A stretch of DNA of 64,000 nt from Deferribacteres bacterium (lineage in GTDB: Bacteria; Zhuqueibacterota; Zhuqueibacteria; Zhuqueibacterales; Geothermadaptataceae): contig JACKDE010000002.1 in assembly GCA_020633675.1 (NCBI GenBank), forward strand, positions 62,001-126,000, read 5' to 3'. Positions within the stretch are counted from its first letter, which is position 1. The number at the start of each line of letters is the position of its first letter. Positions 34,225 through 43,892 of this stretch are shown here, piece by piece. A program made the translations under genes and the position numbers. Under the pieces are notes generated by a model. It worked only from the letters and a program-made list of their open reading frames with translations. It made no database searches and had not been told where the DNA came from.

Positions 34225-35445
34225 ATGAGAAATACCGTTGCGATGGTGCTGGCAGGTGGCCGCGTATCCGAATTGGGCGTACTGACGTTAGATCGCCCGA
34301 AGTCGGCTGTGCCATTTGGCGGTCTGTACCGTGTCATCGATTTTCCCCTCAGCAATCTTATGCACTCCGGCATCAATCGGGTAGGGATTTTGTCGCAATA
34401 TCGCTCCTATCCGCTGATGACCCATATTGGCAATGGCGAGCCGTGGGATTTTTACGGGCGAAATCGCAGCGTGCATGTGTTGCCGCCTTTCAAAGGCTAT
34501 CAGCCTAGCGATTGGTACCGTGGAACAGCCGACGCAGTTTTCCAAAACCTCGATTTTTTCAAGAATTTGCAGGCAGAAAAGGTGCTGATTCTGTCCGGCG
34601 ACCACATCTACGGGATGGATTACAAAGCGCTATTTGACTTCCATACAGAAATGGATGCGGACATCACTGTGGCATTCAAAAAAGTACCGATTGAGCAGGC
34701 CTCACGATTTGGCCTTGGCAAAATTGCCGATGAATCGCCCGCAGGCGGTCGACTGCTCGCCTATCAGGAAAAACCCGAATCGGCTTCCAGTTGCTGGGCT
34801 TCGATGACAGTGTATCTGTTTAAGGCCGAGGTGCTGGAATTGCTCCTAAAAAGTGTGGTGGAAGACCAGCACAAAACGGAGTTTGGCCGGGATATGTTGC
34901 CTTTTGTGCTTGAGGATTTCAACGTATACGGCTTTAAATTCGACGGATATTGGGGCTACACCCGCACCATTTCGGAGTACTATCAAACCAATATGTGTCT
35001 TCTTAAGAAAGATGCTCCCATCCGGCCAGATGTTTGGCAGGTACGCACAAATTTAGCAAATCGTATGGTTCGAGATCGTGAACCAGCGCATATAGCTGCT
35101 TCGGCAAACATTAAGAATTCACTTATCTATAATGGCTGTCAGGTTGCCGGATCTGTGGAAAACAGCATATTGTTTCCGGGCGTGTGTGTAGAGGCTGGGG
35201 CTGTAGTCAAAGACGCCATTATCATGTTCGATGGCAAAATTTTAGAGAAGAGCCGGGTTCACAAAGCGATTATCGATTCAAATGCTGTCATTGGGCGAGG
35301 CGCCAACCTTGGGGACCTGGATTCTGTGACAGATGAAAACAAGACTTTGGAGCAGGAACTGGTCATGATTGGCCGGCGCGCCAATATTTCCGAGCAAGCA
35401 GACGTGTTGCCGGGCCAGCAAATTTATCCTGCACAATATCGTTAG
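34225..35445 (+). CDS. ADP-glucose pyrophosphorylase paralogue with altered active site (GlgD-like)
   Basis: A 406-residue nucleotidyltransferase-fold protein with a C-terminal left-handed beta-helix (ILFPGVCVEAGAVVKDAIIM). Overall it aligns with GlgC: DRPKSAVPFGGLYRVIDFPL, WYRGTADAV and LILSGDHIYGMDY are kept. However, the glycine-rich loop is LAGGRVSELGVLT instead of GGxGxRL, losing a Gly and replacing the catalytic Arg with Glu, and the usual YWRDVGT is GYWGYTRTISE. It is probably a regulatory or reduced-activity subunit paired with the canonical copy 20 bases downstream, like GlgD with GlgC. Confidence 0.85.
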   Translation: MRNTVAMVLAGGRVSELGVLTLDRPKSAVPFGGLYRVIDFPLSNLMHSGINRVGILSQYRSYPLMTHIGNGEPWDFYGRNRSVHVLPPFKGYQPSDWYRGTADAVFQNLDFFKNLQAEKVLILSGDHIYGMDYKALFDFHTEMDADITVAFKKVPIEQASRFGLGKIADESPAGGRLLAYQEKPESASSCWASMTVYLFKAEVLELLLKSVVEDQHKTEFGRDMLPFVLEDFNVYGFKFDGYWGYTRTISEYYQTNMCLLKKDAPIRPDVWQVRTNLANRMVRDREPAHIAASANIKNSLIYNGCQVAGSVENSILFPGVCVEAGAVVKDAIIMFDGKILEKSRVHKAIIDSNAVIGRGANLGDLDSVTDENKTLEQELVMIGRRANISEQADVLPGQQIYPAQYR

Positions 35446-35465
35446 GCCAAAAGGAGTGATGGTCC

Positions 35466-36722
35466 GTGGATAAAACTTTGGGATTGTTGCTCGCCGGTGG
35501 GGCGGGCAGTCGTTTGGGAGTCCTGGCGTCCTTGCGCGCCAAGCCTGCCGTGCCGTTTGGTGGCATTTACCGCATCATCGATTTTGCGTTAAGCAACGCG
35601 GCCAATTCGGAAGTGAATTGGCTCGGCGTACTCACGCAGTACAAACCATTGGCGTTGATGGAGCATATCGGCGATGGCAAGGCATGGGGCTTTATCGGGC
35701 GATCCCGTGGGGTGAAAATATTGCCACCACGTACTGGGGAAAAAGATTCCGATTGGTATAAGGGCACGGCAGATGCTGTGCGGCAAAATCTCGACTTTAT
35801 CCAACAATATAATTTTTGCGACACCCTGCTGATTTTGTCCGGCGATCATATTTACAACATGGATTACAGCGAACTGATCGAGTACCACCGCAGCCGAGGC
35901 GCAGATGTAACCATCGCGACGATGGAAGTGCCACTCGAAGATGCCCGCCACTTTGGTATCGCCAATGTGGATGCTGAAAATCGCATTGTCGCATGGGAGG
36001 AAAAACCTAAACATCCGAAGAGCCGGCTGGCGTCGATGGGGATTTATGCCTTTTCTATCGATTTTCTGCTGCGTGCCTTCGCGGAAGTGGATGGTGTTGA
36101 TTTCGGGCAGCACATCGTGCCTTATGCCTGCCGGAGTGCGGCAACCTATGCCTATCCATTTCATGGCTACTGGCGCGATGTCGGCACGGTCAAAGCCTAC
36201 TGGCGCGCCAATCTCGATATGCTGAATCCCGCGGAATCCGGCTTGATGCCTGAGAATTGGAAAATCTACACCAATATCGATGACGAGCTGCGATTCGGAG
36301 ATTATCCACCAACTTTTGTTGGACAGAATGCTATGATCCGCAACAGCATCGTATCGCAAGGCTGTGTTATCGAAGGCGAAGTGGTCGATTCAGTCCTTTC
36401 ACCAGGTGTGCACATTGCGGAGGGCGCTCGTGTGCAAAATTCTGTGCTGATGCACAACTGCCATTTGGAAATGGGCAGTTGCGTCGACCGGATAGTTGCG
36501 GACAAAAATGTCACCATTGGTGAGGGCTCGCTCATTGGCGTCGGGGAGAGCACCGCCCCCAATGAGCAGCACCCTTCACTGCTGGAAGAAGGCTTGAACT
36601 TGATCGGCAAGGGCGCGAACGTTCCAGCAGGTTTTGAAATTGGTCGACATTGTATCATCAAGCCATTTGCAAATTTTGCATCTTTCAACGGCAAAAAGGT
36701 TTCCAACGGTGTGACAATTTGA
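35466..36722 (+). CDS. glgC: Glucose-1-phosphate adenylyltransferase (ADP-glucose pyrophosphorylase)
   Basis: A 418-residue enzyme making ADP-glucose for glycogen synthesis. Catalytic motifs are intact: LLAGGAGSRLGVLASLRAKP, AVPFGGIYRIIDFALSN, WYKGTADAVRQNLDFI, LILSGDHIYNMDY, WEEKPKHPKS, and HGYWRDVGTVKAYWRANLDM. A C-terminal beta-helix with SIVSQGCVIEG and SVLSPGVHI repeats carries allosteric sites. The GTG start has AAAAGGAG about nine bases upstream. It follows the divergent paralogue by 20 bases on the same strand, so the two products probably form a heterotetramer. Confidence 0.93.
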   Translation: MDKTLGLLLAGGAGSRLGVLASLRAKPAVPFGGIYRIIDFALSNAANSEVNWLGVLTQYKPLALMEHIGDGKAWGFIGRSRGVKILPPRTGEKDSDWYKGTADAVRQNLDFIQQYNFCDTLLILSGDHIYNMDYSELIEYHRSRGADVTIATMEVPLEDARHFGIANVDAENRIVAWEEKPKHPKSRLASMGIYAFSIDFLLRAFAEVDGVDFGQHIVPYACRSAATYAYPFHGYWRDVGTVKAYWRANLDMLNPAESGLMPENWKIYTNIDDELRFGDYPPTFVGQNAMIRNSIVSQGCVIEGEVVDSVLSPGVHIAEGARVQNSVLMHNCHLEMGSCVDRIVADKNVTIGEGSLIGVGESTAPNEQHPSLLEEGLNLIGKGANVPAGFEIGRHCIIKPFANFASFNGKKVSNGVTI

Positions 36723-36982
36723 TTTCACTCCGATATATCCAGCCTGTTCGTGAGCGGGGGAGTAGGACTCAGTTGTTAAGTGCTTGACTTTCACTGCTAG
36801 ATTAATTAAAATTATCGATCATTTTAGCGCCTTTGTGGCCTGAAGTGCGCTTTACTCATCTCACCAGTACGTTTTGGCAGGCTGTGTTTGCAAAATCGGA
36901 TCAGTTGTCGAACCTGATGCACTTTTTGTGCAGAAAATGCCGTTTTGCAGGCAAAGATTTGGTATGCTGATCAAATTCCAAA

Positions 36983-37744
36983 GTGGCAGAAAAACTGATG
37001 GCAGGGGCTGCGAACCCAACTGAATTGAGCAAAACAACGCCAGGGACGCTTTACGTGATCAGCACGCCGATCGGCAATCTTGATGATATAACCTTGCGCG
37101 CCCTGCATACGCTGAAAGAAGTTGATTTCATTGCAGCCGAAGACACCCGGCATAGCCAAAAATTACTTCGCCATTTTCAAATTCAGAAACCGCTCTTTAG
37201 CTATCATGAGCATAACAAAGAGCAGAAAACGCCTGGCCTGATTCGTCAATTGCTGGATGGCAAATGTGTAGGCTTGATCTCCGACGCCGGCACACCGTCG
37301 ATTTCGGATCCGGGCTTTTACCTGATTCGAGAAGCGCTTCATCGGGATGTACCGGTCGTAGCCGTTCCTGGTGTGACCGCTCTGATTCCAGCGCTGGTGG
37401 TGTCAGGATTGCCTGTTCATCGCTTTGCTTTCGAAGGATTTCCGCCGGCAAAAAAAGGCCGAAAAACGTTTTTTGAAAATCTTGCTGGCGAAAGCCGGAC
37501 CTTGATTTTTTACGAATCACCGTACCGCGTACTGAAAACGTTGGCAGATATTCAGCATTATTTTGGCGATCGTCAGGTTGCGGTAGCGCGCGAGCTGACC
37601 AAGAAATTTGAGGAAATTCTGCGGGGTACGGCTCCGGAAGTCGCAGCGCAGCTTGAACAGAGGGCCATTAAGGGCGAGTTTGTCATCGTGGTTGAGGGTG
37701 TAAACAAAAAAATGCTTAAGGAAAAGGCTTCCGATGAAGGTTGA
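36983..37744 (+). CDS. rsmI: 16S rRNA (cytidine1402-2'-O)-methyltransferase RsmI
   Basis: A 253-residue tetrapyrrole-methylase-fold rRNA methyltransferase acting on C1402 of 16S rRNA. TLYVISTPIGNLDDITLRAL is the N-terminal signature, followed by FIAAEDTRHSQKLL, LISDAGTPSISDPG and VPGVTALIPALVVSGLP. FEGFPPAKKGRK and LIFYESPYRV are family blocks. The GTG start lacks a strong ribosome site; an ATG five codons on is the alternative. The next gene starts inside its last codons. Confidence 0.94.
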   Translation: MAEKLMAGAANPTELSKTTPGTLYVISTPIGNLDDITLRALHTLKEVDFIAAEDTRHSQKLLRHFQIQKPLFSYHEHNKEQKTPGLIRQLLDGKCVGLISDAGTPSISDPGFYLIREALHRDVPVVAVPGVTALIPALVVSGLPVHRFAFEGFPPAKKGRKTFFENLAGESRTLIFYESPYRVLKTLADIQHYFGDRQVAVARELTKKFEEILRGTAPEVAAQLEQRAIKGEFVIVVEGVNKKMLKEKASDEG

Positions 37745-38396
37745 ATTTTTACCGCAAAACGTGAAAAGCTGGTATCTCGGTTTGATCAGGCCAGTGGTTG
37801 ATTTTTTTATCCGCCTGGAGTTGAATCCAAATTTTTTCACTACCATAGGATTTGTTCTAAGCATTATCGCAGCATACATGTTCGCGACGGGCAGTTTACG
37901 ATTTGCTGGTTTGATTGTCCTGCTGGCCGGCACCTTCGATATCGTCGATGGGCAGGTTGCGCGGGCGACGAATCGAGTCACCAAGTTCGGCGCCTTATAT
38001 GATTCGACTCTGGATCGTTATTCTGAAGTGATTATCTTTTTTGGTATGGCATATTTTTTCGTCAACGAATCGATGCTCAAAACCTCGGTTGCTGTGTCCA
38101 TCGCGTTAGGTGGCTCGGTTATGGTCAGCTATGTTCGCGCCCGTGCTGAGGCGCTCGGGTTTGAATGCAAGGTTGGTATGATGCAGCGGCCGGAACGTGT
38201 GGTCTACATTGGCCTCGGAGCACTCATCCATCAGGTTGTGCTGATTCTCGCACTCACGATTGTCGCTGTGCTGGCAAATTTTACAGCCCTGCAGCGGCTC
38301 TATTACATTTGGCAGCAGGAAAATACGCCCGAAAAATTGGAGCTAAAAAAGCAGCAGAGCGCTACGCCCGAGACAGGTACAACGGACGCTGCTTGA
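37734..38396 (+). CDS. CDP-alcohol phosphatidyltransferase (probable inositol phospholipid synthase)
   Basis: Membrane enzyme of 220 residues with about six spans. The complete catalytic motif DxxDGxxARx8GxxxDxxxD is present as DIVDGQVARATNRVTKFG followed by ALYDSTLDR. It transfers a phosphatidyl group from CDP-diacylglycerol to an alcohol. The gene overlaps rsmI by 11 bases and lies 174 bases before a myo-inositol-phosphate synthase gene, which suggests that inositol 1-phosphate is the acceptor, as in phosphatidylinositol-phosphate synthases. PgsA (glycerol phosphate) is the alternative; this is an inference from context. Confidence 0.85.
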   Translation: MKVEFLPQNVKSWYLGLIRPVVDFFIRLELNPNFFTTIGFVLSIIAAYMFATGSLRFAGLIVLLAGTFDIVDGQVARATNRVTKFGALYDSTLDRYSEVIIFFGMAYFFVNESMLKTSVAVSIALGGSVMVSYVRARAEALGFECKVGMMQRPERVVYIGLGALIHQVVLILALTIVAVLANFTALQRLYYIWQQENTPEKLELKKQQSATPETGTTDAA

Positions 38397-38570
38397 TGCA
38401 AAAATAGCATTTGAATTTGCTGGCATGCAATCGCAAGCCTTCCGTGATGGATTACGGTTTGCGGCTGGTGAAGTGCCAAATACAAATACAATGCTCTTAA
38501 TAAATTTATCGATTTTCAATTCTGCTGCATTTAAAAACTGCAGCAGGCATGGTTGAATGAAGGAGGACGA

Positions 38571-39887
38571 ATGAATAAGAAAGCGGTCGACATCGCACCA
38601 GCAACCGGAAAGCTTGGTATTTTGACACCGGGCATGGGAGCGGTTTCAACAACGTTTATTGCCGGAGTGATCGCCGTGCGCAAAGGCATCGGCAAGCCAA
38701 TTGGTTCACTAACGCAAATGGGCACAATTCGCCTGGGCAAACGCACCGAACACCGCAGCCCCCAAATTAAAGACTTCGTTCCTTTGGCGGACTTGAAGGA
38801 TATCGTTTTTGGTGGCTGGGACATTTTTGAAGATAACGCCTATGAAGCTGCGGTTAAAGCTGGCGTGCTTGATAAAACATTGCTGGATCAAATCAAGCCT
38901 GAACTCGAACAGGTCAAACCAATGCCGGGTGTATTCAGCAAAGATTATGTCAAGCTTCTGGATGGTACCTACGTCAAAAAGGGCAAAAACAAGCTTGATT
39001 TGGCAGAGCAACTACGTGAAGATATTCGACAGTTCAAGTCGAAAAACAATCTCGATCGTGTCGTGATAGTCTGGTGTGGCAGCACGGAGGTCTACATTAC
39101 TGAAGATAGCGTACATCAGAGCCTTGAAGCTTTTGAGAAAGGCCTGGCAGATGACCATCCCGCGATTGCCCCGAGCATGATCTATGCCTATGCTGCTCTA
39201 AAGGAGGGCGTGCCGTATGCGAATGGTGCACCGAATCTGAGTGTCGACACACCAGCATTGCAGGAACTGGCCTTGAAAATGAATTTGCCGATAAGCGGGA
39301 AGGATTTCAAAACCGGCCAGACCTTTATGAAAACACTGCTTGCGCCCGGTTTTAAAGCCCGCCTGCTGGGCTTGTCCGGCTGGTTTTCCACCAATATTCT
39401 CGGCAACCGAGACGGCGAAGTACTCGATGATCCTGCGTCATTCAAATCCAAGGAAGTGAGCAAGTTGGGTGTGCTCGAATATATCTTGCAGCCTAAAGTT
39501 TACCCCGATTTGTATGATAATATCTATCACAAAGTTCGCATCAACTACTATCCGCCACGCGGTGACAACAAAGAAGGCTGGGATAATATCGATATCTTTG
39601 GGTGGCTGAATTACCCGATGCAAATCAAAGTCGACTTTTTGTGCCGTGACAGTATCCTGGCTGCTCCTATTGTGCTGGATCTGGCGCTATTTACCGATCT
39701 GGCTCAGCGTGCAAATATGAAAGGTATCCAGGAATGGCTTTCCTTTTATTATAAAAGCCCGATGGTGGCAAAAGGCTTGTACCCCGAGCACGATATCTTT
39801 ATTCAATTGATGAAATTGAAAAATACCCTGCGTTATTTGAAAGGCGAGGATTTAATCACGCATCTTGGCCTGGAATATTACGATTGA
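38571..39887 (+). CDS. ino1: Myo-inositol-1-phosphate synthase (Ino1 family)
   Basis: NAD-dependent cyclase of 438 residues converting glucose 6-phosphate to inositol 1-phosphate. The N-terminal segment KLGILTPGMGAVSTTFIAGV is the NAD-binding start. VVIVWCGSTEV, PANG-like YANGAPNLSVDTPALQE, and GKDFKTGQTFMKTLLAPGFK are core motifs, the last being the tetramer/active-site region with essential lysines. SGWFSTNILGNRDGEVLDDP and SKEVSKLGVLEY continue the family blocks. AAGGAGG lies before the ATG. With the phosphatidyltransferase it forms a likely inositol-lipid pathway. A strong hairpin follows its stop. Confidence 0.92.
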   Translation: MNKKAVDIAPATGKLGILTPGMGAVSTTFIAGVIAVRKGIGKPIGSLTQMGTIRLGKRTEHRSPQIKDFVPLADLKDIVFGGWDIFEDNAYEAAVKAGVLDKTLLDQIKPELEQVKPMPGVFSKDYVKLLDGTYVKKGKNKLDLAEQLREDIRQFKSKNNLDRVVIVWCGSTEVYITEDSVHQSLEAFEKGLADDHPAIAPSMIYAYAALKEGVPYANGAPNLSVDTPALQELALKMNLPISGKDFKTGQTFMKTLLAPGFKARLLGLSGWFSTNILGNRDGEVLDDPASFKSKEVSKLGVLEYILQPKVYPDLYDNIYHKVRINYYPPRGDNKEGWDNIDIFGWLNYPMQIKVDFLCRDSILAAPIVLDLALFTDLAQRANMKGIQEWLSFYYKSPMVAKGLYPEHDIFIQLMKLKNTLRYLKGEDLITHLGLEYYD

Positions 39888-39898
39888 GAATGCATTGT

Positions 39899-39935
39899 CG
39901 CCCCGGTGCTGTGTGACAGAGCACATACCGGGGCG
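39899..39935 (+). terminator. Terminator-like hairpin after ino1
   Basis: Nine-bp stem CGCCCCGGT (39899-39907) and ACCGGGGCG (39927-39935), with an inner TGCT/AGCA pairing, followed by CATTTCTTTT. It begins 11 bases after the ino1 stop and overlaps the space before the MATE gene, so it probably attenuates rather than fully ends the transcript. Confidence 0.65.
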
Positions 39936-39956
39936 CATTTCTTTTCGGGAACGCCT

Positions 39957-41294
39957 TTGAAAGAAAAATCACCCCTCAAATCTATCCTGAAAACATCACT
40001 GCCTGCTGTTTTTGATCTCTCGTCGCAAACACTGATGTGGACCGTCGAGGCGATTTTGATCGGCCAAATCAGTGCCGCTGCCTTCGGTGGTGTCGGCATG
40101 GCGATCCAGGTAATCGTGGTGTGCATGGCTGTTTTGCTGACGTTCATCGTCGGTGCTTCTTTGATCATTACCAGACACTTGGGTGCCGGTAACAAATGGG
40201 AAGCGAACCATGTTTTCGGGCAGACGATGATACTCGGGATCATCCTGGCTGTTGTGTTGACCCTGCTGTGGTATTTCGGCGCGCCACAAATTTTGAATCT
40301 CATCCGCGATGAAACCGGAGAAGCAAAAGCTGCGGGCATCACCTATTTGCGTACTATTGCGATGTTCGCGCCATTTGTCATTATCAATTTTATAGCCGTC
40401 GGTGTCGTACGCGGTGCAGGAGCAACCATTCACTCTATGCTGATCAATGTTGGGCTGAACCTGATCAATGTGTGTCTGGCACCGATCTTGATTTTTGGCC
40501 TGTTTGGCTTCCCGCGACTCGAAGTGCAAGGAGCAGCGCTGGCTGCTGGTATTTCGCATACCATCGGTTTTATGGCCACTTATCTTTTGTTGCGCAGCAA
40601 GCGCAGCGCGCTATTTCTTTCGTTTCGCGAGCTGACGACACCCAACTGGCAGACCTTCAAAAGGCTTTTTAATGCCGGTTTGCCGACCACCATCGAACAA
40701 CTGGTTTGGTCGTTTGGGCTGTTAGTGGTTTCCACCTACGCTGCTGTCATCAGCATCACGGTTTTGGCAGCGCACCAGGTGTTTTTGCGTATCCAGTCGA
40801 TACTGTCCATGATTTATATGGGATTCGGTCTTGGTGCAATGACTTTGATGGGGAAAAATCTCGGTGCCGAACAACGCAAACTCGCCCAGAGAACGGCCGA
40901 GATGGCAGGCTGGGTGGTGTTTGTTTTCGTGATGGTGATCAGTCTTGCTATGATATTCTTTTCACGGCAAATTATTGCGGTTTTCACCGATGATCCGCAA
41001 GTATTGCGCACTGGAGCGGTGGTGATTAAGCTGTTTGCGTTGGTACAAATACCCAAAGCTGTCGATGGCGTCCTGATGGGGAATTTGCGCGGCGCTGGCG
41101 ACCTGAAATGGCTGATGTGGATCACGATTATTTCTGTGTTCATTTTTGAAATCAGCTTAAACTGGATGATCGCTTTCGTTTTCAATTTGTCATTGTGGGG
41201 CCTCTGGTTGATGCACACTGCGGACGAAACCTTGCGGCTGGTACTCAACTACTGGCGCTATCGCGGTGGAAAATGGAAATTTATCGATATTTAA
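39957..41294 (+). CDS. MATE-family efflux transporter
   Basis: Twelve-span inner-membrane antiporter of 445 residues. The opening segment (residues 6-30, PLKSILKTSLPAVFDLSSQT then WTVEAILIGQ), VVRGAGATIHSMLINVGLNL and LFNAGLPTTIEQLVWSFGL at the second half are typical of MATE exporters using sodium or proton gradients. A TTG start is proposed because the longer in-frame possibility begins inside the terminator hairpin; GGGA lies upstream. The substrate is unknown. Confidence 0.88.
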   Translation: MKEKSPLKSILKTSLPAVFDLSSQTLMWTVEAILIGQISAAAFGGVGMAIQVIVVCMAVLLTFIVGASLIITRHLGAGNKWEANHVFGQTMILGIILAVVLTLLWYFGAPQILNLIRDETGEAKAAGITYLRTIAMFAPFVIINFIAVGVVRGAGATIHSMLINVGLNLINVCLAPILIFGLFGFPRLEVQGAALAAGISHTIGFMATYLLLRSKRSALFLSFRELTTPNWQTFKRLFNAGLPTTIEQLVWSFGLLVVSTYAAVISITVLAAHQVFLRIQSILSMIYMGFGLGAMTLMGKNLGAEQRKLAQRTAEMAGWVVFVFVMVISLAMIFFSRQIIAVFTDDPQVLRTGAVVIKLFALVQIPKAVDGVLMGNLRGAGDLKWLMWITIISVFIFEISLNWMIAFVFNLSLWGLWLMHTADETLRLVLNYWRYRGGKWKFIDI

Positions 41295-41429
41295 TCACAC
41301 CTTCATCCCTTCTTTAAATCTGCATTCTTTCTATAAATGCCTTGCACGAAAGCGCTGGAATAAATATATTTCGGTTTGCTGTCGATGCCTGAATTGGCCA
41401 GCCAGCGCACCTGAAAGCGGTCATTTCAA

Positions 41430-42086
41430 ATGAGTATATTGTTGGTTATGCAAGGTCTTTTTTTCACCTTCGAAGGCGTCGATTTTTGTGGCAAAAGCAC
41501 GCAAATCAAGCGATTGGTTCAGCGCCTGGAGCATCAGGATATTCCCGTCTTGCTGGTGCGGGAGCCGGGCGGAACAGACATATCCGAAGCGATCCGCGAG
41601 ATTTTACTCGATACCAAAAACACCAGCATGCATGCCCGCACTGAACTGCTGCTGTATACCGCAGCGCGGGCGCAGATTGTGGCGGAAAAAATTGTGCCGG
41701 CCTTGGCAGCATCGATGGTGGTGATTTGTGATCGCTTTATCGACTCGACGACCGCTTATCAGGGCTATGGCCGTGAGCTGGGCTTAGCGTTCGTGCAAAA
41801 GATCAACGAATTTGCCACCCAAAGTTTGAAGCCGGACGCGACAATCTGGATTGATATTCCGCTGGATGTGGCCGAAGCGCGTAGAAAACAGTTTAGTCTG
41901 AAAAAAGATCGTCTTGAAGGTGAAGCACGGTCTTTTCGCGAGCGCGTTGTCGCCGGATATCAAATGCTCGCTGATGCGGAGCCTGACCGCATTCACATCA
42001 TCGATGGGAATGGACCTATCGAAGACGTCGAAGAGCGCGTTTGGCAGGTTGTATCGCCGCTGCTAACAAGATGGCAAGATCAATAA
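41430..42086 (+). CDS. tmk: Thymidylate kinase
   Basis: A 218-residue nucleotide kinase phosphorylating dTMP. The P-loop is FEGVDFCGKSTQIKRL (usual EGxDGxGKST, with Phe and Cys replacing Gly and Ala in the loop). VREPGGTDISEAIREILLD is the DR/E-region signature, and CDRFIDSTTAYQGYGRELG is the DRY/DRF dTMP-binding motif. The LID segment lies near SLKKDRLEGEARSFRER. The stop is followed after 13 bases by the CtpA start. Confidence 0.93.
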   Translation: MSILLVMQGLFFTFEGVDFCGKSTQIKRLVQRLEHQDIPVLLVREPGGTDISEAIREILLDTKNTSMHARTELLLYTAARAQIVAEKIVPALAASMVVICDRFIDSTTAYQGYGRELGLAFVQKINEFATQSLKPDATIWIDIPLDVAEARRKQFSLKKDRLEGEARSFRERVVAGYQMLADAEPDRIHIIDGNGPIEDVEERVWQVVSPLLTRWQDQ

Positions 42087-42099
42087 ATTGGAGAACGCC

Positions 42100-43797
42100 A
42101 TGTCAATCAAAAAGAAACTCGTCGTTTTGGTCATCCTTGCAATTGGTTCGATTGGATTCAGCACCTCTTTCTCAAAGTGGATGAATGGCGAGGAAAACGA
42201 CTACTACAGCTCCATTCGCAAAAATACGATCTTGTTTGGCGAAGTTTACAAACAAATCGCCGATAAATATGTCGAAAAAGTTGATCCGGAAAAACTGATG
42301 CGCGTCGGCATCAATGCGATGCTCGATTCAGTCGATCCCTACACCGTGCTGATTGAAGACGAAGATAATGTGCAGTTGCAGATCATCACCCAGGGCAAAT
42401 ATGGCGGATTGGGGATGCTGGTAGGATATCAGGATTCGTGGCCGACAGTTGTTGAACCGCCATACGAAGGCACACCGGCGATGAAAGCCGGCATCCGCGA
42501 AGGCGATAAAATTATCGAAATTGATGGCGTCTCTACGAAAGAAAAAAATGTCAGCGAAGTTGCTTCCAAACTGCGCGGTGAAAAAGGCACGGCTGTCACC
42601 ATCAAGATCAGACGCCAGGGCGAGCCAGAACCGATCGAGTTCCGATTGATCCGTGCTGAAATTGTCATCAATGATGTCGAATACGGTGGCATGATCAACG
42701 ATGAAGTTGGCTACATCAAGCTGACGCGATTTTCAAAAAATGCAGCACGTGAAGTGGCGGATGCTGTGCGAAAATTGCAGCAGGAAAATGCAAAAGGCAT
42801 CGTCCTCGATTTGCGCAACAATCCGGGCGGATTGCTTGAGGCCGCGGTAGGCGTTTCGGATGTTTTTCTGCCAAAGGGCAAGCTTATCGTTTCAACGCGC
42901 GGCCGCAGCGATGAAACTGTGCAGGAGTATTTTTCAGAGCGCGATGCCATCGCTGACGATTTGCCGCTGGTGGTGTTGATCAACGGATTGAGTGCTTCGG
43001 CTTCCGAAATTGTCAGCGGTGCGATTCAGGATTTGGATCGTGGCGTCGTCATTGGGCGCAAGAGCTTTGGCAAGGGGTTGGTTCAGAGCGTGGTTGGTCT
43101 GACTCGCGATGCGCGTTTGAAGCTCACAACCGCAAAATATTACTTGCCAAGTGGAAGGCTGATTCAAAAAGACCACTATTCTGAAGACATTTTGCTGGCC
43201 GATGCAGATGCAAACAGCGCAGCAGAAATGGATGAATTGGAAAGTGCTCATCCGCGTTTTCAAACGGCTGTGGGGCGTTCAGTTTATGGCGGCGGCGGGA
43301 TCGAGCCGGATATTGAAGTAGAAGCAGATACATTGACGCATTTCGAAAGCGCGCTCATTCGCCAATCGATGATTTTTAATTATGCGGTTGTCTACGCAGC
43401 CAGCCACGAAAATCTGAAAAAGGGTTTTGACGTGACGCCCGAGATCCTAAGCGATTTTCATCGTTTTCTCGATGAGAAAGGCTTTGACTACAGCTCGAAA
43501 GCCGAGGAAGAACTGGATGCTTTTCGAGATGCTGCTGAAAAGGAGGGCTTTTCCGAGTCCGTGAAAACAGCACTTGCGCAAATTGAAAAGCAGATCGAAT
43601 TGGCACAAAAAGATCAGTTCGCGCACAGCGAAGAATTTATCAAGCGGCAATTGGCCATGGAAATCAGCGCGAAACTGTGGGATACGCAGACCAAAATCGA
43701 AGCCGGTTTCCGTGATGACAAAGACCTGGAAGCTGCGCTGACTTTGCTCTCGGATAAGGCCAGCTACGAAGCCAGATTGAGCAAAATTGGCAAATAA
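42100..43797 (+). CDS. ctpA: S41-family C-terminal processing protease (CtpA/Prc)
   Basis: Exported serine/lysine protease of 565 residues. A signal-anchor-like N-terminus (LVVLVILAIGSIGFSTSFSK) is followed by a cap region, then a PDZ domain (GLGMLVGYQ to GDKIIEIDGVS) and the S41 core. Catalytic Ser is in SASASEIVSGAIQD and Lys in GRKSFGKGLVQSV; LDLRNNPGGLLEAAVGV is the usual preceding block. About 180 residues of helical C-terminal extension follow. GGAG precedes the ATG. It processes C-termini of periplasmic proteins. Confidence 0.92.
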   Translation: MSIKKKLVVLVILAIGSIGFSTSFSKWMNGEENDYYSSIRKNTILFGEVYKQIADKYVEKVDPEKLMRVGINAMLDSVDPYTVLIEDEDNVQLQIITQGKYGGLGMLVGYQDSWPTVVEPPYEGTPAMKAGIREGDKIIEIDGVSTKEKNVSEVASKLRGEKGTAVTIKIRRQGEPEPIEFRLIRAEIVINDVEYGGMINDEVGYIKLTRFSKNAAREVADAVRKLQQENAKGIVLDLRNNPGGLLEAAVGVSDVFLPKGKLIVSTRGRSDETVQEYFSERDAIADDLPLVVLINGLSASASEIVSGAIQDLDRGVVIGRKSFGKGLVQSVVGLTRDARLKLTTAKYYLPSGRLIQKDHYSEDILLADADANSAAEMDELESAHPRFQTAVGRSVYGGGGIEPDIEVEADTLTHFESALIRQSMIFNYAVVYAASHENLKKGFDVTPEILSDFHRFLDEKGFDYSSKAEEELDAFRDAAEKEGFSESVKTALAQIEKQIELAQKDQFAHSEEFIKRQLAMEISAKLWDTQTKIEAGFRDDKDLEAALTLLSDKASYEARLSKIGK

Positions 43798-43892
43798 TTG
43801 AAAAGCAAACTTAGGACAGAAAAACCCTTAATTATCTTCTTAATGAAGATTGATTTCAATATATCCGGAACGTTTTATTCCAAGGAGTAACA

